Of a stretch of DNA of 64,000 bases, positions 25,533-34,806 are shown one piece after another. Below the pieces are notes generated by a model. The model had not been told where the DNA came from. It did not search any database and worked only from the letters and a program-made list of their open reading frames with translations. Origin of the DNA: Acidobacteriota bacterium (GTDB taxonomy: Bacteria > Acidobacteriota > Polarisedimenticolia > JBFMGF01). The stretch lies in contig JBFMGF010000029.1 of the NCBI GenBank assembly GCA_040752675.1, forward strand, positions 1 through 64,000, given 5' to 3'. How positions within the stretch are numbered: the stretch's first letter is position 1; every line of letters starts with the position of its first letter. Both the position numbers and the translations under genes were made by a program.

Positions 25533-26744
25533 TCATGCCTGCCGCAGTAACATGAAAGAGCTGATTGAGATTGGCTTGTGATTCTGGATGTAGATTCTTG
25601 GAATCCTTCTGCCAAGGCCGCAGAAGATTTCGTATGGAATCGTTCCGACCTTTCTGGCGAGCTCGGTGACGGTAATCGTTTCTGTGGAATCGGAGCCTAT
25701 GATGGTAGCGACATCGCCGAGCCCGACTCGATTGATCCCGGTGACATCGACCGTGATGAGATCCATGCTCACGGATCCTACTATAGGAGCCTTTCGTCCA
25801 TGGATGATCACTTCGCCGCCCGGTGAGAGGGCTCTGACAAGGCCGTCATCGTATCCGATGGGAAGAACTGCAATCCGGCTCTTTCTCTTAGTGAAGAATC
25901 GGGCACTGTAGCCTATAGGAGAATTCTTCTCGTAATCTTTCAGGGACACGATCCTGCTCCGGAGACTCATGACCGGCTTCACGTTTAATTTCTCAGGAGA
26001 GGATGTCGGGTTTATCCCGTAAATGAGCAGGCCCGGCCGCACAGCATCTAAATATGATTCAGGGAAGTTCAGAATGCCGGCGCTGTTGGCGAGATGACTG
26101 ATCCTGATATAGATGCCGTTCCTCCTGATGACAGATAGAAAATCCAGGAAAACCTTAAGCTGATCTTTCGTAGCAGACTTCGATGGTTCATCGGCAGAAG
26201 AGAAGTTTGAAAAGACTCCTTCCAGGCGAGCAAATCGAAATCTCTTGATCATGGCGGCTATGGATTCGGCTTCCCGGGGCAGAAATCCCAACCGTCCCAT
26301 GCCGGTATCTATCTTTACATGGAAGGAAATCCTTCTCTTCGATTTGGAGGCTACCTTCTCAATCTCTTCCAGGATGTCCATTCTGTAAGCTGAGGGAGTA
26401 AGTCTGAATCGTATGGCATCTTCCAGTTGATATTTCTCCAGAGGGCCGAGTATCAGGAGAGGGAGACGGAATCCGGCTTTTCTGAGCTCGATGGCCTCTT
26501 CAAGAAGTGCCACGCAGAGATAATCAAAGTTGAACTTCTCCAGGGCTGAGCATACTTCGACTGTTCCATGGCCATAGGCCGATGCCTTGATTACGGGAAA
26601 TATCCTGGATCTTCCAACCTTCCTTTGGATTAACTTGACGTTGAATATAAGGGAATCTAAATCGATCTCAGCCCATGTCGGTCGGAATTTTTCTATTTCT
26701 ATAACATGAATCTTCTTCTGCATTCCTCGATGGTATCTTTGCAT
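25533..26744 (-). CDS. alr: Alanine racemase
   Basis: PLP enzyme making D-alanine for peptidoglycan. The PLP lysine lies in FPVIKASAYGHGTVE. The substrate-binding and dimer segments KIDTGMGRLGFL, HLANSAGILNFPESYLDAVRPGLLIYG and SVSMDLITVDVT (with the catalytic tyrosine region earlier, IGYSARF) are all present. The reading frame extends left-of-family to 26942 inside dnaB, but that part is not protein-like. I chose ATG 26744, ten bases after the dnaB stop; ATG 26723 with an abutting GAGGA is an alternative. The resulting ~400 residues include a short N-terminal extension (to about residue 22). Confidence 0.93.
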   Translation of the reverse strand: MQRYHRGMQKKIHVIEIEKFRPTWAEIDLDSLIFNVKLIQRKVGRSRIFPVIKASAYGHGTVEVCSALEKFNFDYLCVALLEEAIELRKAGFRLPLLILGPLEKYQLEDAIRFRLTPSAYRMDILEEIEKVASKSKRRISFHVKIDTGMGRLGFLPREAESIAAMIKRFRFARLEGVFSNFSSADEPSKSATKDQLKVFLDFLSVIRRNGIYIRISHLANSAGILNFPESYLDAVRPGLLIYGINPTSSPEKLNVKPVMSLRSRIVSLKDYEKNSPIGYSARFFTKRKSRIAVLPIGYDDGLVRALSPGGEVIIHGRKAPIVGSVSMDLITVDVTGINRVGLGDVATIIGSDSTETITVTELARKVGTIPYEIFCGLGRRIPRIYIQNHKPISISSFMLLRQA

Positions 26745-26754
26745 GACAGCATTT

Positions 26755-28098
26755 CTATGAGACTCCGTATCTGACCGTTTCAAGATTCTCGAACTTCGTG
26801 TACTCTTTGATGAAAACAAGATTGACGGTACCGGTGGGACCATTTCTCTGTTTTGCGATGATGATTTCCGCTTTTCCCTTGTTCTCAGGGTCATCCAGGT
26901 TGTAAACTTCGTCCCTGTAAATGAAGGCGACGAGATCCGCATCCTGCTCTATGGCGCCTGATTCGCGAAGGTCGGAGAGCTGTGGCCTGCGGTCCTTGCC
27001 GCGTTGCTCCGGCGCCCTGCTAAGCTGCGACACAGCGATAATGGGGATCCTAAGCTCTTTGGCAAGCTCCTTCAGAGAGCGGGAGATGTCGGTAATCTCC
27101 TGATACCGGCTCTCGTATTTCCCCCGCCCGCGCATGAGCTGGAGATAGTCCACGATCAGGAGATCAAGGCCAAACCTCGCCTTCAGCCTTCTGGCCTTGG
27201 CTCTCATCTCGATGATCCCGATCCCGGGAGTGTCATCGACAAAGATGTTAGCCTCGCTGACGGTGTTGAATGCCATGTTCAGCTTGGTCGTTTCGGGTTT
27301 GCTCAGAACTCCTGTCCTCAGGCGATGCGAGTCGATCCTGGCTTCGGAACAGAGCATTCTCAGGAATAGTTGCTCTCTGGACATCTCGAGGGAAAAGATC
27401 CCAACCCTGTGATTGGTCTTCGTTCCGATATGCTGGGCGATGTTCAGACAGAAGGTTGTTTTGCCCATGGAAGGACGCGCGGCGATAATGATAAGATCAC
27501 CATTCTGAAGACCGAGCGTCAGCTCGTCAAACTTTTCGAAACCGGAAGGGATTCCGCGCAAGAGCTCCTTGTGTTCTGCGATCTGCTCCAGGATCGTCAG
27601 GCTCTCCTTTGCTATGTCCCTTATCGGGATGAAGTTCGTCCTTAGTCGTTCGCTGGCAATCCTGAATATGGAAGCTTCGGCCAGGTCCAGCAGCTCCTCG
27701 GGAGGAGAATCGGATTCATAGCAGCTGTTAATTATTTCGGTGGCAGACTCGATGAGATTCCTCAGGATTGATTTTTCCTTGACAATCTTGGCATAATGCT
27801 CCACATTCGTCGATTTGGGTACGCCATCGACCAGCGAGGAGACATAGGCTGCTCCCCCAACGGCTTCAAGCTCTCCAGAATATTCCAGCGCTTCCTTGAC
27901 CGTAAGGATATCGATGGCCACCCTTCTTTCAGAGAGATCTTCCATAACTCGAAAAATCTTTCTGTGGCTTTCGAGGAAAAAGTCAGGGCTCTGAAGGATC
28001 TCCTGCGCTACGTTGATCGCCCTGTTATCGAGCATTATAGCGCCGAGGACAGATCGTTCGGCATCTGGGCTATTGGGAAAACTTTTCTCTTGAGCCAT
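26755..28098 (-). CDS. dnaB: Replicative DNA helicase
   Basis: Hexameric helicase that unwinds DNA at the replication fork. The N-terminal DnaB domain (PNSPDAERSVLGAIMLDNRAI) is followed by the RecA-like motor with Walker A ARPSMGKTTFCLNIA, Walker B LDLLIVDYLQLM, the GRGKYESRYQEI segment, and the arginine-finger region DLRESGAIEQDADLVAFIYRDEVY. The 447-residue length is typical and no intein is present. It is followed by alr after ten bases. The gene is divergent from rnpB, with about 130 bases between. Confidence 0.96.
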   Translation of the reverse strand: MAQEKSFPNSPDAERSVLGAIMLDNRAINVAQEILQSPDFFLESHRKIFRVMEDLSERRVAIDILTVKEALEYSGELEAVGGAAYVSSLVDGVPKSTNVEHYAKIVKEKSILRNLIESATEIINSCYESDSPPEELLDLAEASIFRIASERLRTNFIPIRDIAKESLTILEQIAEHKELLRGIPSGFEKFDELTLGLQNGDLIIIAARPSMGKTTFCLNIAQHIGTKTNHRVGIFSLEMSREQLFLRMLCSEARIDSHRLRTGVLSKPETTKLNMAFNTVSEANIFVDDTPGIGIIEMRAKARRLKARFGLDLLIVDYLQLMRGRGKYESRYQEITDISRSLKELAKELRIPIIAVSQLSRAPEQRGKDRRPQLSDLRESGAIEQDADLVAFIYRDEVYNLDDPENKGKAEIIIAKQRNGPTGTVNLVFIKEYTKFENLETVRYGVS

Positions 28099-28190
28099 CT
28101 TCCTTTGTCCAAGACTCCGCTGAGGAGGCTAAAAAGTTTTAAATAATAATAACACAATTCATAGGCTCAGTGCATCGCTTTACATAATTG

Positions 28191-28219
28191 TTGCTTTTAT
28201 GTCATTGCGCTAGTATATT
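28191..28219 (+). promoter_or_regulatory. rnpB promoter
   Basis: TTGCTT (28191-28196) and TATATT (28214-28219) are 17 bases apart. The predicted start point, seven to nine bases further, coincides with the first base of the rnpB terminal helix at 28228. Confidence 0.7.
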
Positions 28220-28227
28220 TGCAATTA

Positions 28228-28630
28228 GCTGGAGGGGGGATAGGCGATCGCTTCACCGGCAACGGTGGAGAGGAAAGTCCGAACTCCAAAGGGCAGTGCG
28301 CTGGGTAACACCCAGTCCTGGAAACGGGAAGGAAAGTGCCACAGAAAAGATACCGCCTCGGGCTTTCTTGCCGTGGAAATTTTCCATCGGCAATGCCTCA
28401 TAGGCTTCGGGGTAAGGGTGAAAAGGTGGGGTAAGAGCCCACCGGTGCCGATGGCAACATAGGCAGCCAGGCAAACCCCGCACGGAGCAAGATCAAATAG
28501 GGGAGCTCATGAGTGGCCCGCTCTCAAGGCTTCCGGGTAGATCGCTTGAGGGGATGAGGAATCTTCCTCCCAGATGAATGATCGCCAACTGCCTAGCAGT
28601 GACAGAATTCGGCTTACTTCCCTCTCCAGC
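28228..28630 (+). ncRNA. rnpB: RNase P RNA, bacterial type A
   Basis: Catalytic RNA that trims tRNA 5' leaders. The ends pair as helix P1 (GCTGGAGGGG at 28228 with CCCTCTCCAGC at 28620-28630). Conserved cores are present: GAGGAAAGTCCGAACTCC near 28271 (CR I and P4 5' strand), the GTAAGAGCCCACCG block near 28430, GCAAGATCAAATAGG near 28487 and, at the 3' end, AGATGAATGATCGCC followed by ACAGAATTCGGCTTA (P4 3' strand). About 403 nucleotides, normal for type A. The short ORFs crossing it on both strands are chance. Confidence 0.95.
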
Positions 28631-28693
28631 TTTCTTCCTACCATGTTCTTCCAAGATGAAGATTTACTATCAATTGATAAAATCTAATTATTA

Positions 28694-28722
28694 TTGTCCG
28701 GAAAGTATCATTGGCTTATAGT
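28694..28722 (+). promoter_or_regulatory. ldcA promoter
   Basis: TTGTCC (28694-28699) and TATAGT (28717-28722) are 17 bases apart. Transcription would start near 28730, so the mRNA leader before the ATG at 28740 is only about ten bases. Confidence 0.4.
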
Positions 28723-28739
28723 ATAAGAAGGTATTTAAT

Positions 28740-29660
28740 ATGATGCGTATAAGATTCTTGAAAGGCGGGGAGAAGATCGGGATCGTGGCGCCGGGGTTTG
28801 CCGTGAAAAGACAACACGTGCTGAGAGGAGCGGCCTATCTGAAGAGAAAAGGTTTTAATGTCATTTTCGGGAAGTCCATCTTCAGGAAGTCTGGTTACTT
28901 TGCAGGAAGCGATGAAGAGAGAGCCTGCGATCTGAATGCGATGATCGAGGATCGCGAGGTCAGAGCCATCGTCTTCGCAAGGGGAGGATTCGGAACTTCC
29001 AGGATCCTGAATAGAATAAATTTTGATGCGCTAAGGAAAGATCCTAAGATCCTGCTCGGCTACAGCGATCTCACATCCTTATTCCTTACCGTACGAAAGA
29101 TTGTAGATATTCCTGTCTTTTATGGTCCAGTCGCAGTGGAGCTGAGGAATCTGAAATGCTACGACGAAAAATCTCTGTGGGCACTACTCTTGGGAAAGAG
29201 CTTTAGGATAAAAATAGGAAAGCGTCAGGTTTTGGTTGAAGGTCGTTCCGAAGCAGTCGCAGAGGGTGGTTGTCTCACGCTGATTGCGAACCTGCTCGGA
29301 ACACCCTTTGAACCCGATTTTTCCGGAAAGATTCTATTCTGGGAGGAGATGGGAGAGGAGGCTTACAGGATCGACCGGTTGCTGTCTCATCTCTCCATGG
29401 CAAGGAAGCTGGAAAAATTGAGAGGAGTGATTGTAGGAAGACTCGTTGGCTGCGTTGAATCCAGACTCTCTCCAGGGAAGAGGAGCATCAAAGAGATTCT
29501 CGAGGAGTATTTCGGGAATAGAGGGATACCGGTCCTCTATAACTTCCCGGCAGGTCATTGCTTGAAGAAAGTGACTATTCCTCTCGGAATCAAAATGACG
29601 ATAGATACTGAAAGATACTCCGTGGAATTTAAGACATCATGCCGAGAGAGCGTAAGATAA
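28740..29660 (+). CDS. ldcA: LD-carboxypeptidase (murein tetrapeptide carboxypeptidase)
   Basis: Serine peptidase of the S66 family, which removes D-Ala from recycled muropeptide tetrapeptides in the cytoplasm. The nucleophile Ser109 lies in LLGYSDLTSL, next to the VFARGGFGTSRIL segment. The Glu and His of the triad appear in FWEEMGEEAYRIDRLLSHL and FPAGHCLKKVTIPLG. The 306-residue length is typical and there is no signal peptide. AAGG about eight bases before the ATG supports the start. It lies after rnpB and before truA with small gaps; alr upstream also serves wall metabolism. Confidence 0.9.
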   Translation: MMRIRFLKGGEKIGIVAPGFAVKRQHVLRGAAYLKRKGFNVIFGKSIFRKSGYFAGSDEERACDLNAMIEDREVRAIVFARGGFGTSRILNRINFDALRKDPKILLGYSDLTSLFLTVRKIVDIPVFYGPVAVELRNLKCYDEKSLWALLLGKSFRIKIGKRQVLVEGRSEAVAEGGCLTLIANLLGTPFEPDFSGKILFWEEMGEEAYRIDRLLSHLSMARKLEKLRGVIVGRLVGCVESRLSPGKRSIKEILEEYFGNRGIPVLYNFPAGHCLKKVTIPLGIKMTIDTERYSVEFKTSCRESVR

Positions 29661-29732
29661 TTCATCCTAAATTAAACATCTGTTGCCAGTCAATGACAGT
29701 GCGATGATTTCTAAGATTGGATTTAAATTCCG

Positions 29733-30485
29733 ATGTCGGATGAAGTGATGCTAAGAAATATTCGGATGATCCTGCAGTATGTCGGGACTAAGTATCATGG
29801 CTGGCAGATCCAGGAAAATGCATTCTCCATCCAGGAGATCATCGAGGAAAAGCTATCTCTGATCCTGAATGAGAAGGTAAGGATTATCGGCGCTGGACGG
29901 ACCGATGCGGGGGTTCATGCCCTCGCCCAGGTCGCGAACTTCAAGACGTTAAACCAGCTTCCCATCCATAAGATATTCAAAGGGATCAACTCGCTTCTGC
30001 CCGAAGAGATAGCCGTCATAGATATGGGGGAGGCAGAGATGGGTTTCAATGCAAGGAAGGATGCCAAGAAAAAGGAATATTACTACCAGATCTGGAACGG
30101 AGAGGTTATCCCTCCATTCCTGGCCCCTCTGGCAAAGCATATCCCTTACAAACTGGATCAGGAAAGGATGAGCATAGCGGCAGCAATCTTTCTCGGCGAA
30201 CACGACTTTACCTCTTTCTGCTCCTCTCATTCTAATATTGAAGACAAGGTCAGAACAGTCTATCATTCTGGGATTGAGGTTACGGGTGCGATGATCAAAT
30301 ACCGGATCATCGCCAACGGCTTCCTGCAACACATGGTTCGAAACATCGTTGGCACACTGATCGAGATAGGGAAGAGGAAACATAGCGAGCGAGAAATAGA
30401 GGAGATCCTGATGGCAAGAGATCGAAGGAAAGCCGGCTTTGCGGCTCCGGCCAAAGGACTCTTTCTCGCCAGAGTGTACTATTGA
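29733..30485 (+). CDS. truA: tRNA pseudouridine synthase A
   Basis: Makes pseudouridine at positions 38-40 of the tRNA anticodon stem. The catalytic aspartate lies in IGAGRTDAGVHALAQVANF. The start RMILQYVGTKYHGWQIQ and the FTSFCSSHSNIEDKVRTVY and GFLQHMVRNIVGTLIEIG stretches are family-specific. 250 residues. Either the ATG at 29733 or the next in-frame ATG at 29748 could be used, as no clear ribosome binding site is visible. Confidence 0.95.
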   Translation: MSDEVMLRNIRMILQYVGTKYHGWQIQENAFSIQEIIEEKLSLILNEKVRIIGAGRTDAGVHALAQVANFKTLNQLPIHKIFKGINSLLPEEIAVIDMGEAEMGFNARKDAKKKEYYYQIWNGEVIPPFLAPLAKHIPYKLDQERMSIAAAIFLGEHDFTSFCSSHSNIEDKVRTVYHSGIEVTGAMIKYRIIANGFLQHMVRNIVGTLIEIGKRKHSEREIEEILMARDRRKAGFAAPAKGLFLARVYY

Positions 30486-30590
30486 AGTTCTTATGCAGGA
30501 TTAGAATCTTTTAAATGTATGCTGGATGTATTGATGTCAGATGCACAAAGCATCTTTTCTTAGAAAATCTATTGATAAGAGGGAAGAGAA

Positions 30591-31583
30591 ATGTCGGTAA
30601 TTGTGACGGGAGGGGCAGGTTACATAGGAAGCCACATTGTCAAGAGGCTGGTCGAGATGGGCGAGGCGCCCATCGTCATCGATGATCTGAGCGAGGGACA
30701 TAGAGACTCCATCGGAGAGTGCCGGTTAATCATAGGTGACTTCAGCGACCCTGAAGTCCTCGGGAAAGCCATTGCCGATGACGATCCCCCCTTCATCATC
30801 CACATGGCAGCAAATTCGCTCGTCGGTGAATCCATCGTCAATCCCTCAAAGTACTATGAGAACAACCTCATTAAATCGCTCCGCATGCTCGATTTTCTAA
30901 GGGAGGAAAAGGTAAAAGGGATAGTCTTTTCATCCAGCGCTGCCGTTTATGGGGAGCCGAAAGAGATCCCGATAAAGGAGAACCATCCCCAGGATCCGAC
31001 GAACCCTTATGGTGAGACAAAGCTCTCCTTCGAGAGAGCCCTTGAATGGTATCGCAGGAGTTATAGTATCGGATATGTTTCGCTACGATACTTCAATGCG
31101 GCAGGGGCAGACCCTGATGGAACGATTGGAGAGAACCATGCTGATGAAACACATCTCATACCGAGACTCCTTCTGGCAATCCTTGGGAGGATCGAGAGTG
31201 TAGAAGTCTTCGGGGATGATTATCCTACCTACGATGGGACTTGCATCAGAGATTACATCCACGTCATGGACCTAGCGGAAGCGCACATCCTAGCCATGGT
31301 ATTTCTGGAAAGAAATAGAGGCGCAGGCAGGATATTCAATCTCGGGAATGGTGAAGGCTTCTCAGTTCTTGAAGTAATTGAAATGGTCAAACGGGTAACC
31401 GGCAGAGATGTTCCGGTCAAAATCGGTAAGAGAAGGCAAGGAGACCCTGCCGTTCTCTTGGCCAGCTCCGCGAAGATCGTAGAGGAACTCAGATGGAAAG
31501 CCAGATTTCCATCTCTCGCCGACATTATAGAAACAGCCTGGAAATGGCACAGAGCCCACCCCGAAGGTTACAAGAAGAAATGA
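30591..31583 (+). CDS. galE: UDP-glucose 4-epimerase
   Basis: NAD-dependent short-chain dehydrogenase that interconverts UDP-glucose and UDP-galactose. The Rossmann motif GGAGYIGSHIVKRL is at the N-terminus, the Ser-Tyr-Lys site appears as FSSSAAVYGEP and NPYGETKLSFE, and the sugar-nucleotide region YDGTCIRDYIHVMDLAEAH is GalE-type. 330 residues. AGAGGGAAG close to the ATG serves as the ribosome binding site. It may supply sugar nucleotides to the glycosyltransferases at 37-39 kb; other hexose epimerase activities are possible. Confidence 0.92.
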   Translation: MSVIVTGGAGYIGSHIVKRLVEMGEAPIVIDDLSEGHRDSIGECRLIIGDFSDPEVLGKAIADDDPPFIIHMAANSLVGESIVNPSKYYENNLIKSLRMLDFLREEKVKGIVFSSSAAVYGEPKEIPIKENHPQDPTNPYGETKLSFERALEWYRRSYSIGYVSLRYFNAAGADPDGTIGENHADETHLIPRLLLAILGRIESVEVFGDDYPTYDGTCIRDYIHVMDLAEAHILAMVFLERNRGAGRIFNLGNGEGFSVLEVIEMVKRVTGRDVPVKIGKRRQGDPAVLLASSAKIVEELRWKARFPSLADIIETAWKWHRAHPEGYKKK

Positions 31584-31728
31584 CTTTTATCTGATTCGAA
31601 TAGCCGAAAAAGGTGTGTGCATTTTCCTCTCTAATGTTTCTCAATTATCGATTTCAACAGCTCTTCGCATAGCTCATATATAAAGTTGATCTTATCTATT
31701 CCTCAAAAGATTCCAGACGGGCAATTTA

Positions 31729-31757
31729 TTGAAAATGGAGGATATGGTTGATATAAT
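31729..31757 (+). promoter_or_regulatory. Promoter for uppS-cdsA-dxr-rseP-ispG
   Basis: TTGAAA (31729-31734) and TATAAT (31752-31757), exactly 17 bases apart, lie just before the uppS start at 31776. This is one of the best housekeeping promoter matches in the window and would give a leader of about 12 bases. Confidence 0.65.
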
Positions 31758-31775
31758 CCGCAGCAAGGTACAAAC

Positions 31776-32591
31776 ATGATTGATCTTGAAGAGCTTGCGG
31801 AGAAGGGGAGTGAGGAAGAAAATATCCTCCGCACGATAGACTTCGCACATCTCCCTCGGCACGTTGCCATCATCATGGATGGGAACGGGAGGTGGGCGAG
31901 GATGAGAAATCTCCCTCGCGTCAGCGGCCACAGGGCCGGGATCGAATCCGTGCGCGATACCATTGAAGCGGCAGCCAAGCTCGGCCTCGAGATTATCACC
32001 CTTTATGCCTTTTCCATCGAAAATTTCAAAAGACCCAGAGCGGAGATCGACACCCTCATGTCTCTCCTCAAAGAGTATGTCCATAAAGAAAAAGAGACGC
32101 TGATCAAGAATAATATCAGGTTCAAAGCAATGGGAAGACTTCATCTCCTCGGGGAAGAGATTGAAGATATCCTTCAGGAAGTAGAAAAAGATACAGAGAA
32201 GAATAGCGGGCTCCTCTTCAACATCGCCCTAGGATACAGTGGAAGGGCAGAGATCGTTGATGCCGTGAAGAAGATAGTGAAGGATGGAAAGGCAGGGAGG
32301 ATCGATGAGCGTCTGCTCGATGAGCGATCCTTTGCATGTTACCTTTACACTGCAGGCTTGACGGATCCTGATCTTCTCATCAGAACGAGTGGGGAGCTGA
32401 GGGTCAGTAACTTCCTGCTGTGGCAGATCGCCTACTCTGAGATCTGGGTCACTGAGACTCTATGGCCGGACTTCCGCCGAAAGGAGCTCTTCCAGGCAAT
32501 CGCCGACTATCAGAAGAGGGAACGCCGCTATGGAGGCATCGAGGAGAATCACCGGGAAGAAAAAGACACCGGGGTCCTAACAAAAAAATAG
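31776..32591 (+). CDS. uppS: Isoprenyl transferase (undecaprenyl diphosphate synthase)
   Basis: Cis-prenyltransferase that extends farnesyl diphosphate to the C55 lipid carrier for wall and glycan synthesis. The signature HVAIIMDGNGRWARMRNLPRVSGHRAG carries the catalytic aspartate; LYAFSIENFKRP and the C-terminal DPDLLIRTSGELRVSNFLLWQIAYSE complete the family pattern. 271 residues, with a 25-residue acidic N-terminal extension. It is the first gene of a five-gene block and uses the product of IspA at 2-3 kb. Confidence 0.96.
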   Translation: MIDLEELAEKGSEEENILRTIDFAHLPRHVAIIMDGNGRWARMRNLPRVSGHRAGIESVRDTIEAAAKLGLEIITLYAFSIENFKRPRAEIDTLMSLLKEYVHKEKETLIKNNIRFKAMGRLHLLGEEIEDILQEVEKDTEKNSGLLFNIALGYSGRAEIVDAVKKIVKDGKAGRIDERLLDERSFACYLYTAGLTDPDLLIRTSGELRVSNFLLWQIAYSEIWVTETLWPDFRRKELFQAIADYQKRERRYGGIEENHREEKDTGVLTKK

Positions 32592-32672
32592 TTATCAAAT
32601 CGATGGCGATAGGAAAACGATTGTGCTTATACAGGTATTCTGGTAAAAGTGATAGGTACTGGAGTTGACTGG

Positions 32673-33470
32673 ATGAAGAGAATCCTGACCGCCATGATTC
32701 TTCTTCCCATTCTTCTGGTCATCATAAAATTTGGTAACGCTGTTTATTTTTTCGTGATATGCGGCATTGCAGCCTCGTTTGCGAGCCTTGAATTGTACAG
32801 GATTCTCGAGCAACTGGGATACCGGTGCCATAAAGTCCTGGGGGTGATCCTATCGCTCGGGATCGCCTACTCCTTCCTCGAACCGAAATTTCTTGTGGGA
32901 TATCCAATTGTCATATCAATCACGCTCGTTCTGCTTATCTCCATGATCAGGATAGATGATTTCCCGGGCATCATTAATTCGGTGATGGCGACCTTCTTTC
33001 CGATTTTCTTCATTGGCTACACTCTCGGCTATCAGGTTGGCCTGAGGGCTATCCCCGGTGAGGATGGAAAGGACCTGCTCGTTTTTCTTTTTTTTGTCGT
33101 CTGGATAGGAGATTCTGCTGCTTACTACGTGGGGAAGACGCTGGGGTGCCATAAGATGTCTCCAAGGATCAGCCCGAACAAGACGATCGAGGGAGCAATC
33201 GGAGGAATCCTGTTCAGCATCGTTGCTGCTCTCGTCGCGATGCTCTGGTTCTACAGAAGAATCGATTTGCACGATGCTCTAATTCTCGGGCTTGTTCTTG
33301 GGGTTCTCGGGATCTTCGGTGACCTTGCGGAGTCCGCATTCAAAAGGGCAGCCAACATCAAGGATAGTTCCGTGATACTTCCGGGTCATGGCGGTTTTCT
33401 CGACCGTTTCGACAGCCTCCTATTCACTGGTCCCGCCCTTTATTATTACTACCAGCTTTTCATCAAATGA
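32673..33470 (+). CDS. cdsA: Phosphatidate cytidylyltransferase
   Basis: Integral membrane enzyme that makes CDP-diacylglycerol from phosphatidate and CTP. At least seven hydrophobic helices are visible. The C-terminal signature (SPNKTIEGAIGG, then GVLGIFGDLAESAFKRAANIKDSS and GHGGFLDRFDSL) is diagnostic. I chose the ATG at 32673 because GGAG lies eight bases upstream, rather than the in-frame GTG at 32649. 265 residues. It is located between uppS and dxr, a standard bacterial order. Confidence 0.95.
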   Translation: MKRILTAMILLPILLVIIKFGNAVYFFVICGIAASFASLELYRILEQLGYRCHKVLGVILSLGIAYSFLEPKFLVGYPIVISITLVLLISMIRIDDFPGIINSVMATFFPIFFIGYTLGYQVGLRAIPGEDGKDLLVFLFFVVWIGDSAAYYVGKTLGCHKMSPRISPNKTIEGAIGGILFSIVAALVAMLWFYRRIDLHDALILGLVLGVLGIFGDLAESAFKRAANIKDSSVILPGHGGFLDRFDSLLFTGPALYYYYQLFIK

Positions 33471-33486
33471 GATAAGATTTTGCATC

Positions 33487-34704
33487 ATGAAAAATATCTC
33501 GATCATAGGTTCAACCGGATACATAGGGAGAAAAACCCTTGAAGTAATCCGCGAAAATAGAAACCGCTTCAGGGTCGTAGCCCTCTCTTGTGGCAACAAC
33601 GTTGCTCTCGTCCTGGAGCAGATCAGAGAATTCAATCCTCTCCTCGTTTCTGTCTCAACGGAAGCCGGCGCAGAGAAGGTCAGGAAAGCGATCAAGGATA
33701 TGGCGCGTGCCGCTGGCGGAAAGATTGGAACGGAAAAAGACAAAGACACCATTGTGAGAGACGAGATAGAGATCGTGAGCCGGGAGGAGGGGATGGTTCA
33801 AGTTGCAACTCACAGCGAAGCCGATTTTGTGATATCGGCTGCAGTCGGTGCTATTGGCCTTATCCCGACACTGCGAGCCCTTGAAAGTGGTAAGGCTGTG
33901 GCCATTGCCAATAAAGAGGCTCTGGTCGTTGGTGGCGAGCTCATCATGAGGGAGGCAAAGAAACAAAATGTTCAGGTGCTTCCCATCGACAGCGAACATT
34001 CGGCGCTCCATCAGTGTCTACGTGGAGAGAGAATAGAGGATGTGAAAAGATTGATCCTGACCGCATCCGGGGGCCCCTTCAGGAATCTCGGAAAGGAAGA
34101 GCTTGAAAAGGTAACTCCCGAGGAAGCTCTCAAGCACCCAACATGGGATATGGGGCGAAAGATCACAATCGATTCCGCTACCATGATGAACAAGGGGCTG
34201 GAAATCATCGAAGCGCGCTGGCTCTTCGGGATTCTCCAGGAAAGGATAGATGTCTTCCTCCACCCGCAGAGCATCGTCCATTCCATGGTAGAGTTCAATG
34301 ATGGTTCATTAAAATGCCAGATGGGTATCACCGACATGAGGGGACCAATCCAGTATGCGCTAACTTATCCAGAGAGGATCGAAGCGGATCTTATGTCGCT
34401 CGACCTGACAGCAATGGGGCCACTGGAGTTTTTTCATCCCGACCCGGAGCGGTTTCCCTGCCTGCGGCTTGCCTATGATGCCATAGCAGTGGGTGGAACC
34501 ATGCCAGCCATCCTTAATGCATCCGATGAAATTGCGGTACAGCACTTCCTCGACGGAGAGATATCCTTCACAAAGATACCGGAAATCATCGAGAGGGTGA
34601 TGAAGCATGCACAGGTCGTCCACGATATCACTCTGGAAGCAGTGCTTGAAGCAGATCGTCAGGCAAGGAGTGAAACATTGCGCTTCATCAGGGAACTTAA
34701 TTGA
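33487..34704 (+). CDS. dxr: 1-deoxy-D-xylulose 5-phosphate reductoisomerase
   Basis: NADPH-dependent second step of the MEP isoprenoid pathway. The NADPH motif is IIGSTGYIGRKTLEVI. The metal and substrate residues lie in ANKEALVVGGELI, LPIDSEHSALHQCL and KITIDSATMMNKGLEIIEARWLF. I chose the ATG at 33487, which begins directly at the Rossmann strand; the frame extends left into cdsA but that part is a shadow of it. 405 residues. No strong ribosome binding site is visible, so coupling to cdsA translation is possible. ispG, another MEP gene, lies 1.5 kb downstream. Confidence 0.96.
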   Translation: MKNISIIGSTGYIGRKTLEVIRENRNRFRVVALSCGNNVALVLEQIREFNPLLVSVSTEAGAEKVRKAIKDMARAAGGKIGTEKDKDTIVRDEIEIVSREEGMVQVATHSEADFVISAAVGAIGLIPTLRALESGKAVAIANKEALVVGGELIMREAKKQNVQVLPIDSEHSALHQCLRGERIEDVKRLILTASGGPFRNLGKEELEKVTPEEALKHPTWDMGRKITIDSATMMNKGLEIIEARWLFGILQERIDVFLHPQSIVHSMVEFNDGSLKCQMGITDMRGPIQYALTYPERIEADLMSLDLTAMGPLEFFHPDPERFPCLRLAYDAIAVGGTMPAILNASDEIAVQHFLDGEISFTKIPEIIERVMKHAQVVHDITLEAVLEADRQARSETLRFIRELN

Positions 34705-34806
34705 GATTTCAAGATATAGGCGCAGATGCGATCATCTTGCATGGCTTTTAAGATGTGTGGTTGATAAATGCAGCTAAACTTGAAGGTGCAGGATAGGGAG
34801 GCTTGA

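Noticed and set aside
26745-26942. N-terminal extension of alanine racemase into dnaB
   Set aside because: It overlaps the conserved dnaB C-terminus and has no racemase-like residues.
28188-28483. Short ORFs on both strands near 28.2-28.5 kb
   Set aside because: They fall inside the RNase P RNA gene, whose conserved cores explain the sequence.
33388-33486. N-terminal extension of dxr into cdsA
   Set aside because: The extra residues do not belong to the Dxr family, and the ATG at 33487 starts exactly at the Rossmann strand.
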